NCBI RefSeq assembly: GCF_018873765.1
Contig: NC_057924.1
Location: 10,069,001-10,133,000, forward strand
From: Telopea speciosissima
Taxonomy: Eukaryota > Streptophyta > Magnoliopsida > Proteales > Proteaceae
Length of the DNA stretch: 64,000 nucleotides
Direction of reading: 5' to 3'
Shown: positions 1 through 11,842 of the stretch, one piece after another
Layout of the letters: every line of letters begins with the position of its first letter
How positions within the stretch are numbered: the first letter of the stretch is position 1
The notes under the pieces: generated by a model
What the model saw: only the letters and a program-made list of their open reading frames with translations
Databases searched by the model: none
Told to the model about the DNA's origin: nothing
Translations under genes and position numbers: made by a program

Positions 1-133
1 GAGACATCCAAAGGCTGAGTTATACTGCACACATCCCAATAACTAACTCGGCATGCACCGGCAAAGCCCAACCGTTGGATGCCTCATTTGCACTTATTGG
101 GTGACACACATCTCCAAGAAGAGGAGCCAATCC
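1..133. repeat. MITE-like repeat, truncated by window start
   Basis: Resembles, with gaps, the interior and right end of the inverted-repeat element at 19238-19406. Shared stretches include catccaa, ctg(t/c)gcacacat-like sequence, cccaac(c/g)(g/a)(t/c)tggat and the end gag(g/c)(a/t)(g/c)c(c/a)aatcc. It enters from outside the window, so its left end is unseen. It is assigned from similarity within the window only. Confidence 0.4.
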
Positions 134-928
134 TTCTTTCCCCCCCCCCCCCCCACCCCCATCGCACTTTCTTAAGTTGGGATGCAAACCCCTTGTTACC
201 TATGGGCCATCAATAAGATATTTTTCCTTCCCCGCCCAAAAACAAAACACACAAAAAACCCCGGTCAGAACAATACTCTGTCCACATTTTTATCCTGTCC
301 AATTCAAATCAGCCAATTCAACCAATAATGTCCATCCTTAGCCCGCCCGCCTTTAATCTGTGCGCATGTGAGGTTAGTGCTGAAACTTCTTAATCCTTCC
401 ACCTGCTCTTCTTCCCTAACACTAGAAAACTGACAAAAAAAAAAAAACCAACCAAAATCAAAAGAAACAAAAAGAGAAGCATTGCAAACCGTTGGATCAT
501 TATCTGCCTTGACAGCACCACGAGCCAACACTTGGCACAATTTCAATGATACAGCCACAAGATAGAAAAGAGATAAAACCCAGCTGAAAAATTCGAAATC
601 CTTCCATAACCTGCAAATTTTAGTCCAACCAAATACATCCGCAGCTCCACAGTTCCCTCTAACTCTCCACAAGCATCTGCCACCGCGTGCACTATGTCGG
701 CCCCCCACGAGTCATTCCAATCTTACTGGAACCATTCAGACAAGCTCCGTGCCCTCAGCTGATGACCAGAATCCTCGATATAATCCCCCACCGCAACCCA
801 GTCACCACCAACACATCCCAGTAAGCTCACACAGTAGTAGCATTTATACTCTTCTTCTCCAACTTGTGTAAACCACCACGTCTTTCTTCTTCCAAGCACT
901 TTGTGCAGTCCCCTGTGACGCCCTCGCC
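134..928. other. 5' flank of the LC8 gene
   Basis: No gene recognised. It contains a long C tract (about 141-159), short A tracts near 433 and 245, and the presumed promoter and 5' UTR of the LC8-type gene that starts at 929. No clear TATA box was identified. Confidence 0.4.
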
Positions 929-1362
929 ATGTTGGAAGGAAAGGCAGTCATTAGCAACACTGACATGCTTCAAACCATGCAGGATGAAGCACTCCGCCTC
1001 GCCGCCAAAGCCCTTGATGTCTTTGATGTCACTGATTCCACCCAGATTGCTTGTTTCATTAAGAAGGTATGTGACATACCCAATTATGCAGATATTGTAT
1101 TCATTTGTCGTGTGTTAACCTGAAGACCTTCCGGTGCGTTTCGTTGATGGGGGCTTTGTGTTTCATGCAGGAATTTGACAAGCTTCATGGACCAGGGTGG
1201 CAATGCATCGTGGGAACAGATTTTGGTTCTTTTGTTACTCACTTCTGTGGCTGTTTCATCCACTTCTGCATTGGCAGCCTTGCAATCTTGCTTTTCAAGG
1301 GTGCTGCAGGGCCCGAAGCTGAGGAAAATCGGGTCACAGCTTTGGAGCCAGTGAAGGCGTGA
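929..1362 (+). CDS. Dynein light chain, LC8 type (two exons)
   Basis: Exons join(929..1066,1171..1362), giving 109 aa. LC8/DYNLL proteins are small dimeric hubs that bind short linear motifs. Higher plants lack dynein heavy chains, so plant members probably act as dimerisation hubs for other partners. Exon 1 encodes KAVISNTDMLQTMQDEAL and ends AAGAAG before gtatgt. Exon 2 starts after tttcatgcag with EFDKLHGPGWQCIVG, followed by DFGSFVTH and the hydrophobic strand SLAILLFKG. Those blocks match the LC8 core (KKEFDKxYxPxWHCIVGxxFGS, VAILLFKSG). The C-terminal tail after LLFKG is about 18 residues longer than animal LC8. The start is the first ATG that fits the family N-terminus. The gene converges on the TIR1-like gene at 2512-6996. 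Confidence 0.9.
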
Positions 1363-2511
1363 AACTGTTTTTTTGTTGTTCTTGACGAGTTTAATATGTA
1401 AAGAAGGAAAATTGCAAGTTTAATAGATTTCATGTTTCGCAGTCTCGTTAAATTTCTCCATTCCAATAATTATGCATCCCATACCAATGGTATTGGCATG
1501 CACCATTAGTTTATCTGCGAAACCTGCCAGACTAGAAAAAGAAAAAGAGTAAAGACAGAGAACTACAAGATAATAAGAGCAAAAACTTCTTGTTCCAATA
1601 TCTGTAATTCATATCATAATAACAACATATCTAATTATCTGTTTATATTCCATAATATAAAAGCTGTGTGTGTATGTGTGTGTTCTAGGGTGAATCCCAA
1701 AAAATAAAAAGGAAAGAGATGGAAAGCAGAGGAGCACTGTAACTTATGTCAGCAAACAATTAACCAAAAAATCCAAACAAAAACAGGAAGCTCGTATGTA
1801 ACACACGATTAAATCAAAGGGATATATTACCATAAAAGGAAATAAACGGTATTTAAGTAAACTGTGAAATATCACATTCAAATGGCTATGCAATAGACAC
1901 AGGGTTATTGCAAGGATATAGAATCAACCACCGCCATCAGACACATCACATGAAAATTACAAAACAATGAATCAATTCATCCTCACCATCCTAGAAGACA
2001 TACTCCTTATGTGCCTCTCAGCTGGATTGTTTTTACAAATGATGGTTACCTTCACACTGGCCAAGTGTAAGTCAATTTAAGGTTTCAAAGTTACTATGGA
2101 AACTGTTGTCACAGTCCAATAACATATAACATACCAGGAAAAATCATATTTACTTTTTACTTCCGACTATTTTTTTGGGGTTTACAATGCCCAGAACCAA
2201 TGTGACATGCTGTACCTTTTGTGCAACATATCAGAGGGAATGAATAATATATGTAATAGTATCTCCGACCACATGACTTGCTAGAGAACTACAGGATTAT
2301 ATATTCCATCTCTCAGAAATGTCATATGGCCCCCTATTCATCACTTGTTAATGAGCGTATATAATTGAAACCAAATGAAATATTTAAGTATTGGATGCCG
2401 TAATTCATCCACTCGCCACAAATTCTAATTGGCATTAACTATTGAGAGAGAGTTTACCCAAAAAAAAAACTATTGAGAGAGAGAATTGGGATACCATGCT
2501 TATGCTTATTC
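1363..2511. other. Intergenic stretch between convergent genes
   Basis: Holds the 3' UTR of the LC8 gene and, on the other strand, that of the TIR1-like gene. I see no further gene. A small palindrome around 1475-1505 (ataccaatggtat core) and a short repeat of ctattgagagagag at about 2439 and 2470 are the only structures noted. Confidence 0.4.
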
Positions 2512-5500
2512 TCAGAGGGTGAGAACGAAAGGAGGGGCATCCCTTCTTGGCCCTGCAACAGAGCGATAAACATAGACCTTCTCAGCCTGAGTGTCATCAC
2601 TCTCATCCTCTTTGATCACCTCCACATTCAACCTTGGCATCTCCTTAGCCAGCAGCCTACATGCATTCATCGTCACATTGCAGGCCGACATCCACAGGGA
2701 CCTCATTGACTCATACCTCTCCAGCCCTGACAACAGAGCGGCATTCCCAAAGGGGGAATCACGTATCTCAAGTTTCCGTAGCTTTGGACATCCTTCTAGC
2801 ACACACTGCATCCCCCTGTCACTGCTGCCTGCGAATGCCACAGATAATGTCTCCAAGTTCTTAGCATATCTTCCAATGTACTCAAAAGTCAGGTCAGTCA
2901 GTAGACCAGAGACTGCAAGCCTCTGAAGTTTGCTGCATGTCTTAACCACGGTACCAAAAGCTTCATCCATAGGTTCATTAGTCAAATAATCTGGCTGGCC
3001 AGGGTTCATGATGCAGAGACGGAAGTGGGTGAAGTCAGGGCAGTTTTGCACTACTGTAGCCACAGCAGCATTGGTCATCTGTCGGCAGAAGTAGAGAGTA
3101 TAGTGTAGTTTACGGCAGCCGCGGGAGACTGCTACAAAGCCAGATTCTGTCACCCCTCCACCACCCCCCACCACAGGTTCTGCAGGAAAGACACGAAGCT
3201 CCTCGAGTAAAGGGCAGCTGGACCCAACAGCCTCAAGCCCTTTGTCTTCTACAGTGTCCAGGACCTGTACAAACAAAGTAGGTTTAAGCTTTCTACGACA
3301 AAAACTAAAGGAATAATCCAAAGTTTTCCAATGCTCTTTTCTATTTTTGGAGATAAATAAAGACTTACCAATTAGCATATCTGGTTTTATGTTTCATACA
3401 AGAGCAGCATTCCAAATAGAACTGCAAAAACATAATTGGCTTACAGGTTCACTTGATGTTGATGCTATCCATTGGTTTTAGCATCCATGGTTTGTTTGTT
3501 TGCTCTTTCCGCATGAGAAGAATATAATGGTATGGATCAGACATAAAATTATCTTGTCAGTAGAGACGAATGAGGAGAGATTTTTGTGAAATGGCTCCTG
3601 AGACGGCTACCTCAGGAGTAGACACATTTATGTAACAGGGACCAAGGAAAACAGGAATCACACTGATGGACAGTTCATCATGAAAAATTGGGCAAAGTAA
3701 ATTCTGAGCACAAAGCTGGTTTCAAACAGTGATCAACAGTCCCACCACTAAGATATTGGATGCTTAACCAAAAAGAATCACACTTCATGGGGAAGAGTAA
3801 ATACTGGTTTTCAATAGTCAAAGGTCACTACAAACGGATATTAGCAACCTATACGATTTGAGCGTGAGAAAGACAATCTGACAAGTATACAGAAAAGATT
3901 GCCACATGTCACTATTGTACGAGAAAATTGCGGAAAGGTTAAAAATCAGTAGTTCTCATGGTTATCATAAGTTATCTTCAACTGATTTATCTTCTAAAAA
4001 GAGCAAACTCAGAATCATTTGTCCTTTGACGTTTGAACAAAGATAACAATCACATTACATTTTTTGTTGAGGCACGGCAAACTCACAAGCTTTTTGGTTG
4101 ATAACTTGAAAAATACACAAAAGCTGCAATATGTGCATTAGAAAAATCCACACCAGTGGGTATATTCATTTCAGAAAAAGCTTATGGTTATACAATTGGG
4201 CTAGTACAATACAATATCATAGGTGTGCTCCCAATTTTTCTGCCACGACATAAATAATTCAGCAGAAGGAAATAAAGATTAAATGCTGTAGAGATCACCA
4301 ATTAATTTTTCTGCCACGACATAGATAATTCAATAGAAGGAAATAAAGATTAAATGCTATAGAGATCACCATTTAATGGATTTTGAGTATGCTACTTACC
4401 CAGAGACGCTGAAGAAGTGGGCAACTGGGGAGGAGCTTAGCAAGTTCAGCACTTTGTAAGGCAGCATAGCTCAAATTCAAGAACGTCAGATTGGCACATG
4501 CAGGATACAGGGCTGGGAGATAAAGGGAAGTGGCTTCCCATAAACCTGAGAGTGTGTGCAAGTTTCGGCAGTTTTTGAATGCTTTTTTGAGTTCTTCATA
4601 CTGCTGAAAACTGAGATCTTGCGAGAATGAGCCAGTTCCCAGTTCCATTAATTGAGGAGCTCGCGACAGCAGCCTTTGTAATTGTTCCATAGTCACATTC
4701 TTATTTGCTTTCAAAACCTTCAATGATTTGCATCTAGCAACAAGCCTCTCCAGGGAATCAAAACTGACTTCACTGTTCAAATTTGCAAAGTTCAGTATTT
4801 CTAATGATGTGAAGTTTTCAGGAAAGCAACTTAACCAACCACCCCCGAGATCCTCAATGCCATTCTCCAGTATGTCCAGCTCAGTCAAGTTCCTGAAACC
4901 CAAATTAGGTATAAAAAATTATGCATTATCAAAAAAGACTGAACATGAACAAGCAAAAAGACTGACACGCCTTTATTAAAAAAGAATGATATTGAGTTAC
5001 TTTTGAACATCTGTTATCCTACTGAATTGTTAACAATGCACAGATGCATAAAAAAGAATGACAACCAAATCAGAAACCAATGGCATCTCAACCAAATTCA
5101 ATTAATTTTTCAGTACTACTTTATATTGGTAGCTACACTACATTTCTGGGTGCAGGCGTGCAGCAGCTTTTGCTCCATACTATTAGAGGCATTTGGATCT
5201 AAAACACGTCATGTAAGCAGAGCATATCAAAACAAAGTCTACATAGCAATCAATTATCAAAATTTGATTACAAAAGCTTCATAGTCAATGAATTCTTAAC
5301 TGGGGGCCTCTTTAAGTGGCTGATCCACTGCATTTATTGCATCATGTAGACAGGTATGTAGTCATAAGATTGGTGTACCTTCTCCAAGACATATCAATCA
5401 TTTTTGGATTAAAAATCAGGAAGCCCAGGCAAACCTACATTCAAGGGCCACCCATCAAGTTTAGTTTCCATGATGGAGCAGTTACCTCTGGTAAGGCCCA

Positions 5501-6996
5501 ATTGTTTCTAGGTTATTGGTATCATGACAGGTGGCAGCAATTTGGAGACTGTAGAGAAAAGATTCCACTGGTTTCCACTCACTTGATTCTAGAGCTGAAT
5601 ACTTCAGCAAAGAATGAAATAAATTCCATAAAGACTGACCAGTGATGAAAAAGCTCCAACGTTTAAGAATAAGGATAAACAAAAATGCTATTCCTCGTAA
5701 AGAAATAGAACCTACACAAGCAACAACGATCCTGTTATACAATTATTAAGAAAGCTACAGGTCGATAAAGTTCCATTACTAGGCATAATTTAACAAAACC
5801 AAGTGCGGGTCTGCCTTTCCTCTTATTCTTTGCTTTTCAACGGAGGAAAGAAGCATCTCATGGACGGGCCCCAAACTTTCAAGGGTGGCTTTCAGAAAGG
5901 GAAGCCAGGATCCTTCCAAAATAGAAATGATACATCAAGAGTGGGATTAATGTCATTATCAGACTTCTGGCAGTCCAAAAAACAAGCGAGTCTACCACAT
6001 TAACCAATCAACAGCTTAATTCCTAATCAAACCTCTAACTGTCATTCTCGTCCACTCAAACTGGTCCAATTAACATGTCAAAACCTCCAAAAATCATAAA
6101 TAAGGCGATCCGATGCGCTTCAGACGGAAGGAACTTTCATACAATTTTTTTCCCTTTAAATTATTATAATATTATCAGATCACTTATTAAGGAGGACATT
6201 TCAAAGGTAATTTCTGAGCAAGTGACACCTAGAAGTATGAATATTTCTACAGGGAAGAAGCATCCATTACATAAATGAAAAAGGGTAATACATCTTTATA
6301 AAAAATGAAAATTCACTAAGGGATAAAAAAAGATATTATTATTGGGGGGTGAGGGGAACTTTCATAGAAACTCCTGCAAGTTACCCTAAGGAATACCAAA
6401 AACATCTATTCAAAAGCTTGATAAAATTAGAAGAAAAACCCTAACATGAAAGGGTGGTATCTAGGATTAGCAAAAATAGGCAAGAACGAAGCTTACTTGC
6501 AATATGTGGCAATGGTGGCAAGGCCATCAGTGCTGAACCCATCACAGCTCACAAGGGAGAGAGCTTTAAAGTTTGGAAATGAGTGGGCAAGAAACTCCAA
6601 GCTTTCATCCATGATAGTCATCCTCTTAAGACGCAGCTCCTCAAGATGAGGATACGCAGAGGCGAAGACATCAAGCCATGATTGGATATCGGCCCCCCAG
6701 TTGGGAGGGACGAGGTTGAAATCTGAGAATCGAGGCTTCCCTTTCAAGGTTACGCTTCGAATGTTGGGAAATCTCCGAACAAGAATCTCAGGTGAAACAG
6801 AGTAGCAGTTGCCAATGAACACGTGAGTTCGGCTCCATCTCTCCGCACTGTACCAGTCCTTGCAAACTAGAGAAACAGAGCTCCTATTCTTGTGAGATTT
6901 CACGAAACCCAGAACACGTTCCAAGACTTCATCAGGGAACGGAGAAACACGTCTTTCCTTCTCCTCCGGCGAATCTCTTCTCCTTTTAGAAGCCAT
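2512..6996 (-). CDS. TIR1/AFB-family auxin receptor F-box protein (three exons)
   Basis: Exons complement(join(2512..3264,4400..4892,6497..6996)), giving 581 aa (Arabidopsis TIR1 is 594). TIR1/AFB proteins are SCF substrate receptors that bind auxin and recruit Aux/IAA repressors for ubiquitination in the nucleus. The F-box lies at about residues 18-58 ([21 protein letters not shown]) and is followed by leucine-rich repeats to the C terminus ([13 protein letters not shown]). Both introns sit at the usual family positions, after ..TYCK and ..QRLW. The F-box acidic residues E23 and E26 match TIR1 E12 and E15. Pocket residues are F90, F93, R413, C415 and R446, but R89, A448 and V449 replace TIR1 H78, S438 and L439, as in AFB4/5. 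The N-terminus is short, unlike AFB4/5. This mix may mark the AFB6-type clade that grasses and crucifers lack (inference). The frame is intact. Confidence 0.92.
4233..4374. repeat. Tandem duplication, 2 x 71 bp
   Basis: Two adjacent 71-bp units (4233-4303 and 4304-4374) start with aatttttctgccacgacata and differ at a handful of positions. They lie in intron 2 of the TIR1-like gene, ending about 26 bp from the exon 2 donor. Confidence 0.9.
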
Positions 6997-8200
6997 ACCA
7001 ACTCAACCCTCAATATCTAAACGTCAAAATGCCATACCTATCCTCAAACAAAACAAAGAAGCTCAACAGTTCTCTCAATAAAACTTTGAGATCAGAATCA
7101 AATACTGGATTCACACAAATCCATCGTGAAACAAGAGAAGGGAGGTGGGAACGAACTTTCTTAACGAGGATCAAGAACTCAGAAAAATATTTACAGAAAC
7201 CGCCATTAATGCATAAAATTGAACATCGAGACAAAAAACTGTTTCAAAACAAAGAAAAACCTTCCTCACTGTTTCAAAGCAACTCTATATGTACACTACC
7301 AAAGGGTGGGAAAAAGGGATTTTTATTTTCTCTTTTAGAAAGGAGTAACAAAACGGCGGCGATCAATCTGCCAACCGCCATGAAAAAAGGCTCCACTGTG
7401 TGCAAACAAACTGCGTCAACACGGAAAAGACAGACGCATTTGCAGATGAAATACCAAAAACATATAGTTCAAAAATTTCAACCCTCAAGATGTCTGGGAA
7501 GGGAATAAGTAAGAAGAATATAAAAACCCTAAAACTAGAAAAGAAGATCCGCCATGGAGTGATCCTCAATTTCTCACCATAAGAGTCCTCTCAAACTAAA
7601 GAGAGAGATGAACAGAAACTGGGAATAAATGGCTAGATCTTTAACAACGATCTGCCAAAATCTAATCACTCCGAAAACAGATAATTAATACCAAGCACCG
7701 GAGAATAGGATTTGCCTCTAAAGACAATCAAAGCAAAGGGACAGAGGAGATTGAGAGAGAGAGACAGAGAGAGAACGCATTGCGGATCATGGCAAAAGTG
7801 GAAAATAGTAAAGGCGAAAGCTTTATTATCCTCCTCAACTCTCTCTCTCACCTTGATAGACATGGCAGGAAAGAGTAAAAGGCCTGAAGTTGGAGCCCAC
7901 AACTACTATAATCCACCATAGTGCACTTTGCGCACACCCTCCTATCTACTGCCACGTATCCACTCTGCCTACGTGGGTATATCTGATGAGTGTATATGAC
8001 CGAGCATTGCGCACTACGCCTCGAGCGCATGTTAAGGACTGGATGGGTTAAAAATGGTAAAAAAGAAACCGCAGAAGAGATCCTGCAAGTTGTAATAATA
8101 TAATTACAGAACACTAATCACAGTTACCCGATAACGACGCGTCAGTTTCCCTCAATAATTTTACCCAGCCATGAACGGGGAATGACCGTACAAACTTCAC
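6997..8200. promoter_or_regulatory. 5' flank and UTR of the TIR1-like gene
   Basis: Divergent from the gene on the minus strand. Contains purine-rich GA microsatellite-like sequence at about 7750-7775 (CT-rich in the sense of transcription), common in plant 5' UTRs. Several open frames here have no recognisable protein similarity. The transcription start is not determined. Confidence 0.4.
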
Positions 8201-9358
8201 TCATGATTTCAGATCTTACCTTTCTACCTGAATTTATTTGCCTCTACTATTACTTCAAAATAAATTTTTTGGCCATTTTATCATCATATGACATCAGATT
8301 TGACTTAGAGTGGAAATTCCATTATTTTTTAAATCATTGAAGAATGAATTTTGCTCATTAATAAGTTTAATTACATGATTTTTATTAGCTTTTCAGATCG
8401 CGAATCATTTTAATTTTTCAATTGTTATCGAAAAAATGGAAAGAAATAAAGATTTTTCCGTGTTGGAAAAACATCGTTTAAAATTTCTCATTGTAATGTT
8501 TGAACGAAAACAGTAAAAAAAAATACACACATACACACACAAAACAAGAGATTTATGTAACTCAATAATACTGTTTAAATTCATGGAATGATTCGAGCTT
8601 CCACTAAGAATAAAAGAAGAAAAAATTATACAATCTTTACGATTTGATACCCAAACCCAAGTTCATTGTATGCCTTTTTCTCATTTGGATACTCTCTCTT
8701 CCTGTTTCTTTCTTTCTCCCTTAGTGTCTCTACATCTCTCTTTCTCATTTGATTCTTTTTTTTTAGAGAAAACTTACTAACCATTTCTATTCTATCTTGT
8801 TGGATAAGATTTGATTTTTTTTCTCCTTGGAGAATATCCATTCACCCTTCTTTGAAAGAGTCTCTTGGCAGACTCCATCTTACATAGTATCTTCAACTAC
8901 CAAACCACTTTCACTTACTAGAAGTTCCAACATTGTTGAAGACTAACTTCTTCACTTGAAGACTATTCATCTCCAATTCAAAAGGACAACTCAAACTATA
9001 CTATTGAACTAACCCATCAACCGATCTAAATAGAAATCACCGAAAAATCAACACCAAGTATCAACTATTGCGAGAAATCAATGGATGTCTCTCTCCTCAT
9101 TTCTTTTTGATGATTTGACGGAGCAAATTTGTAGGTACTAATGAGAACTAAAATCTTAGACTCTGTTGGACTTAAGAGCATTTTGAGCTTGAAATATCTT
9201 CTGCAACTATCTCTAATCTCTTAGAAGGTTTTGATCTCCAACAGAAAATACAATATACAGACATCAGAGAAATGCTAAATTATCATATCTTTGATCTATC
9301 TAAACTCATTCAAATGGGAAAAATCGTATTTAAATTTGGGGTGCACGTTATTTGTTAG
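8201..9358. other. AT-rich stretch without recognised gene
   Basis: AT-rich sequence with a CT-rich patch (8690-8760) and A tracts. No protein family, RNA gene or terminal repeats recognised. Confidence 0.35.
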
Positions 9359-9480
9359 GGATCGCATCTGGGTGCAGACAGTGCTCAGACACATGGGACA
9401 GGACAAGGATGGGGTTTGGGTCATTCAGAAGAGACGGCTGGTCATTTAATCCATCCCATGTGTGTGGGCGCAACCTATAC
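9359..9480. repeat. Diverged MITE-like repeat (gacacatggg family)
   Basis: Shows inverted similarity between gggtgcagacagtgctcagacacatggga and the reverse of tcccatgtgtgtgggcgcaacc. This matches the arms of the MITE split by the copia element at 33825/39145. Boundaries are approximate. Confidence 0.45.
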
Positions 9481-9789
9481 CCTTGTTTGATGGAATTGAT
9501 GGGAGAATCTCTCGTGTAGTAATACCTTCCCCAACTTAATAAAAAAAAAAAAAAAAAAACCTTCCCCTACTTAATAATTATAAAAAATATTTCATCTTTC
9601 ATCCGTTGTCTACTTTGTAGTTAGAGAGTTTTTTTTTTTTATTTATGAAAAAATAAAATATATTACAACTAGGTAGGTAAAAGATACATAGATAGAGGTC
9701 CTTGCTTGAGCATTTTTAGCTATGAACAACCGCAACGCAAGGGCCAGTAATTATATGTTTCTCCCCAAAAACCCCTAAAACTGGAATGA

Positions 9790-10270
9790 TTTACGGATGT
9801 GCCACTTTTGCGTCATCTTAGAGATTTTCTTGCTGAGCGTAGCGCGGTCAGACTCAGGAAAGAGGCTCATACTGAAAAAGGCCACGTGAGTCTCTCAGCT
9901 TTTGTCAGGAAAGGAATCTTGGCTTCAGCGGAGAAATCGTGTCTAGAATCGTGGCATTTCTGTAATATTTTACCAAGCGAAGGTTATTTGACTTAATTCT
10001 TCTTGGCCGGGCCGGCGAGATAATCGCCGTCATGTGACACAAAGCCACGATTCATGTGAGGCGCACGTGCTGCTCTCCTACTTGACCGCTCGACCGACGT
10101 CATGTCGTTGCAGTACAGAAGCCCATAATTATCCCGAATTTCCATAATTAATTAATATTTTGAAAATTAATTAATTGGGTGATAAGTATTTATAATTATT
10201 AAAATATTGAACCAACCTCTTCGGGAAATGAGTTGAGTTGCTTAAGAACAGCTGGCCACACGTGTCTCTT
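9790..10270. promoter_or_regulatory. G-box-rich, GC-richer stretch, no gene
   Basis: Contains three CACGTG G-boxes (9883-9888, 10064-10069, 10259-10264) and a gacgtcat motif near 10098. These are binding sites typical of plant bZIP and bHLH factors. It is GC-richer than its surroundings. No coding similarity was seen in the short open frame at 9799-9996. It could be a promoter whose gene has been lost or displaced, since the Pack-MULE-like element begins 150 bp to the right. Function is inference. Confidence 0.3.
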
Positions 10271-10747
10271 TTATTTTTTCTTATTTATTTATTTAATTTT
10301 TTAATTTTTTGATAACTTCTTCTTTATTTTTTTATTCTAGTTGTTCAGGTAATGTAGCTAAACTGCGCCGGAATCGTTGACGAAAGGATGGTGCACAGCT
10401 TAATCATAAAAAAAAAAGGGGTTAATTCCAAATGCCTCCTTGAAAATGGCCAAATGTACGGTTGTTTCCCTGAATTTTCACTAATGCAACATGTCTTCTT
10501 GTTTCTTAAACTAAGTACCACTATAGTCCCTGCCGCTAGACAGAGACGTTATAACATAACAGATCCCAATTTTTGAACTTCAATGGACCATTATGCCCTT
10601 GAATAAGATAAAATGATAAAAATGACTTTATCTTTAAAAAAAAAAAAACCCTGCAACTCATAAATCATTTAGGGTTTGGGGAAGATGAATTTTTGAATCA
10701 AAAATCAAGAAGAAATTCAATTTCCCAAGAGGGATTATAAGACACAA

Positions 10748-10969
10748 ACAACAGTATATGAAATGCTTGAAAAATTCAATTTCCCAAGAGGGATTCTCCC
10801 AGAAGTTGCCACTGGATTTGTGCTTTATGATGATAACAGATTTGAGGTCTATCTGAATCTAGACTGCAAGTTTAATGTTGATGGAGGGTATACTCTGCAT
10901 TACAGCAGGATGATCACAGGACGAAATTGGAGGGCCCGAAAGGAACGGTCTAGATTTTGCTCTCCATGA
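10748..10969 (+). pseudogene. DUF538-family fragment inside the Pack-MULE
   Basis: The frame reads through YEMLEKFNFPRGILPE, then FEVYLNLDCKF and VDGGYTLHYSRMITG. These match the N-terminal half of plant DUF538 proteins (LxKxxFPxGLLP, FEVxLxxxCxF, VxYxxxITGxL). The similarity stops after the ITG motif and the rest of the domain is absent, so this is a captured fragment. A 24-bp block (attcaatttcccaagaggga) also occurs about 60 bp earlier (near 10714), a small internal duplication. It shares orientation with the FLZ gene that follows and could be transcribed with it. The function of DUF538 is poorly defined. Confidence 0.7.
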
Positions 10970-11143
10970 GTCCATCTTCTAGCCTTTTGTTTATCTTCCC
11001 CTCTCCCTCTTCCTCTCCTTCTCCACTCTTCACCCTTTCCCGTCACTCTCTATTCTCTCTTCTGTTCTTTGTTTCTTGGTTTTAGGTTTTAAGGGTTTAA
11101 ATCTCTTAATGGGTTTGATTTGATTTTATACTAAAATACAAAT

Positions 11144-11842
11144 ATGTTGTTGAGGAAGAGGCCTGGTCCTCAGATGAGGAGAACGACAAGCTTGATGTAA
11201 TTCAATATGGATCTAAGCAACCCAGAAGAAGCTCCGGCAACCTTTGATTCTATAGTTCAGAACGCCATGAAAGAGCGACAGAAAGTTGTAGGCCATGAAG
11301 GTTCTTCTAGAAGGAACCAACAGGGTAGTGGTGGTACTGGATTTGGGTCAGATGGGTTCGATTACCGGCTTATGGCCGCTACTATTTCTCCCAGAACAAC
11401 CCATAAGAGGAATTTCAGCAATTTCATTGAAACACCTCAGTTCTTATGTAACCTCTGCAAGCGCTGCCTTGGCCCTGTCCGTGACATCTACATGTACAGG
11501 TCTGTATCTTAATATCTTTCCACCTTCTGGTGAAATCCCAACAGAGAGATCTGGAATTTTTTTTGGGGGTCTTCTCTTTATGGGTTTTAAAGCTTTAATC
11601 CCAAACCAGTTTCGTTTCTCAGAGTTATTATATTTAGTTCTAATGAGAAACCAATTTCAAAAGTTGGGTTTTGTAAATTTTGCAGAGGAGATAGCGCGTT
11701 TTGCAGTTTAGAACATCGACAGCAGCAGATTAACCTAGAGGAACGCAAGGAGAAGTGTGCGTTGGCTTCGAAGAAAGATGCATCGACTACCGCTGGATCA
11801 AAATCCTCCCCTTCTAAAGGAGAGACAGTCGCTGCTGCATAG
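11144..11842 (+). pseudogene. FCS-like zinc finger (FLZ, DUF581) gene captured by a MULE
   Basis: Exons join(11144..11499,11686..11842). FLZ proteins are small plant adaptors that bind SnRK1 kinase subunits. The first ATG gives MLLRKRPGPQMRRTTSLM, a typical FLZ start, but TAA at 11198-11200 stops it at codon 19. The same frame reopens at ATG 11207 and would give 149 aa. The FLZ finger spans the intron: FLCNLCKRCLGPVRDIYMYR, then GDSAFCSLEHRQQQI. The usual fourth zinc ligand in CSxECR is His here (CSLEHR), while the other three Cys remain. The C-terminal tail (LEERKEKC, Ser/Ala/Lys-rich) is normal for the family. Splice sites are intact (acag/gtctgt, tttgcag/agg). Either a pseudogene or an N-terminally shortened protein from ATG 11207. 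Confidence 0.75.

Noticed and set aside
141-159. Poly-C tract as a regulatory element
   Set aside because: A simple homopolymer run near the window edge. No supporting context.
5003-6278. Several plus-strand open frames inside the auxin-receptor gene
   Set aside because: They lie in intron 1 on the opposite strand and have no family similarity.
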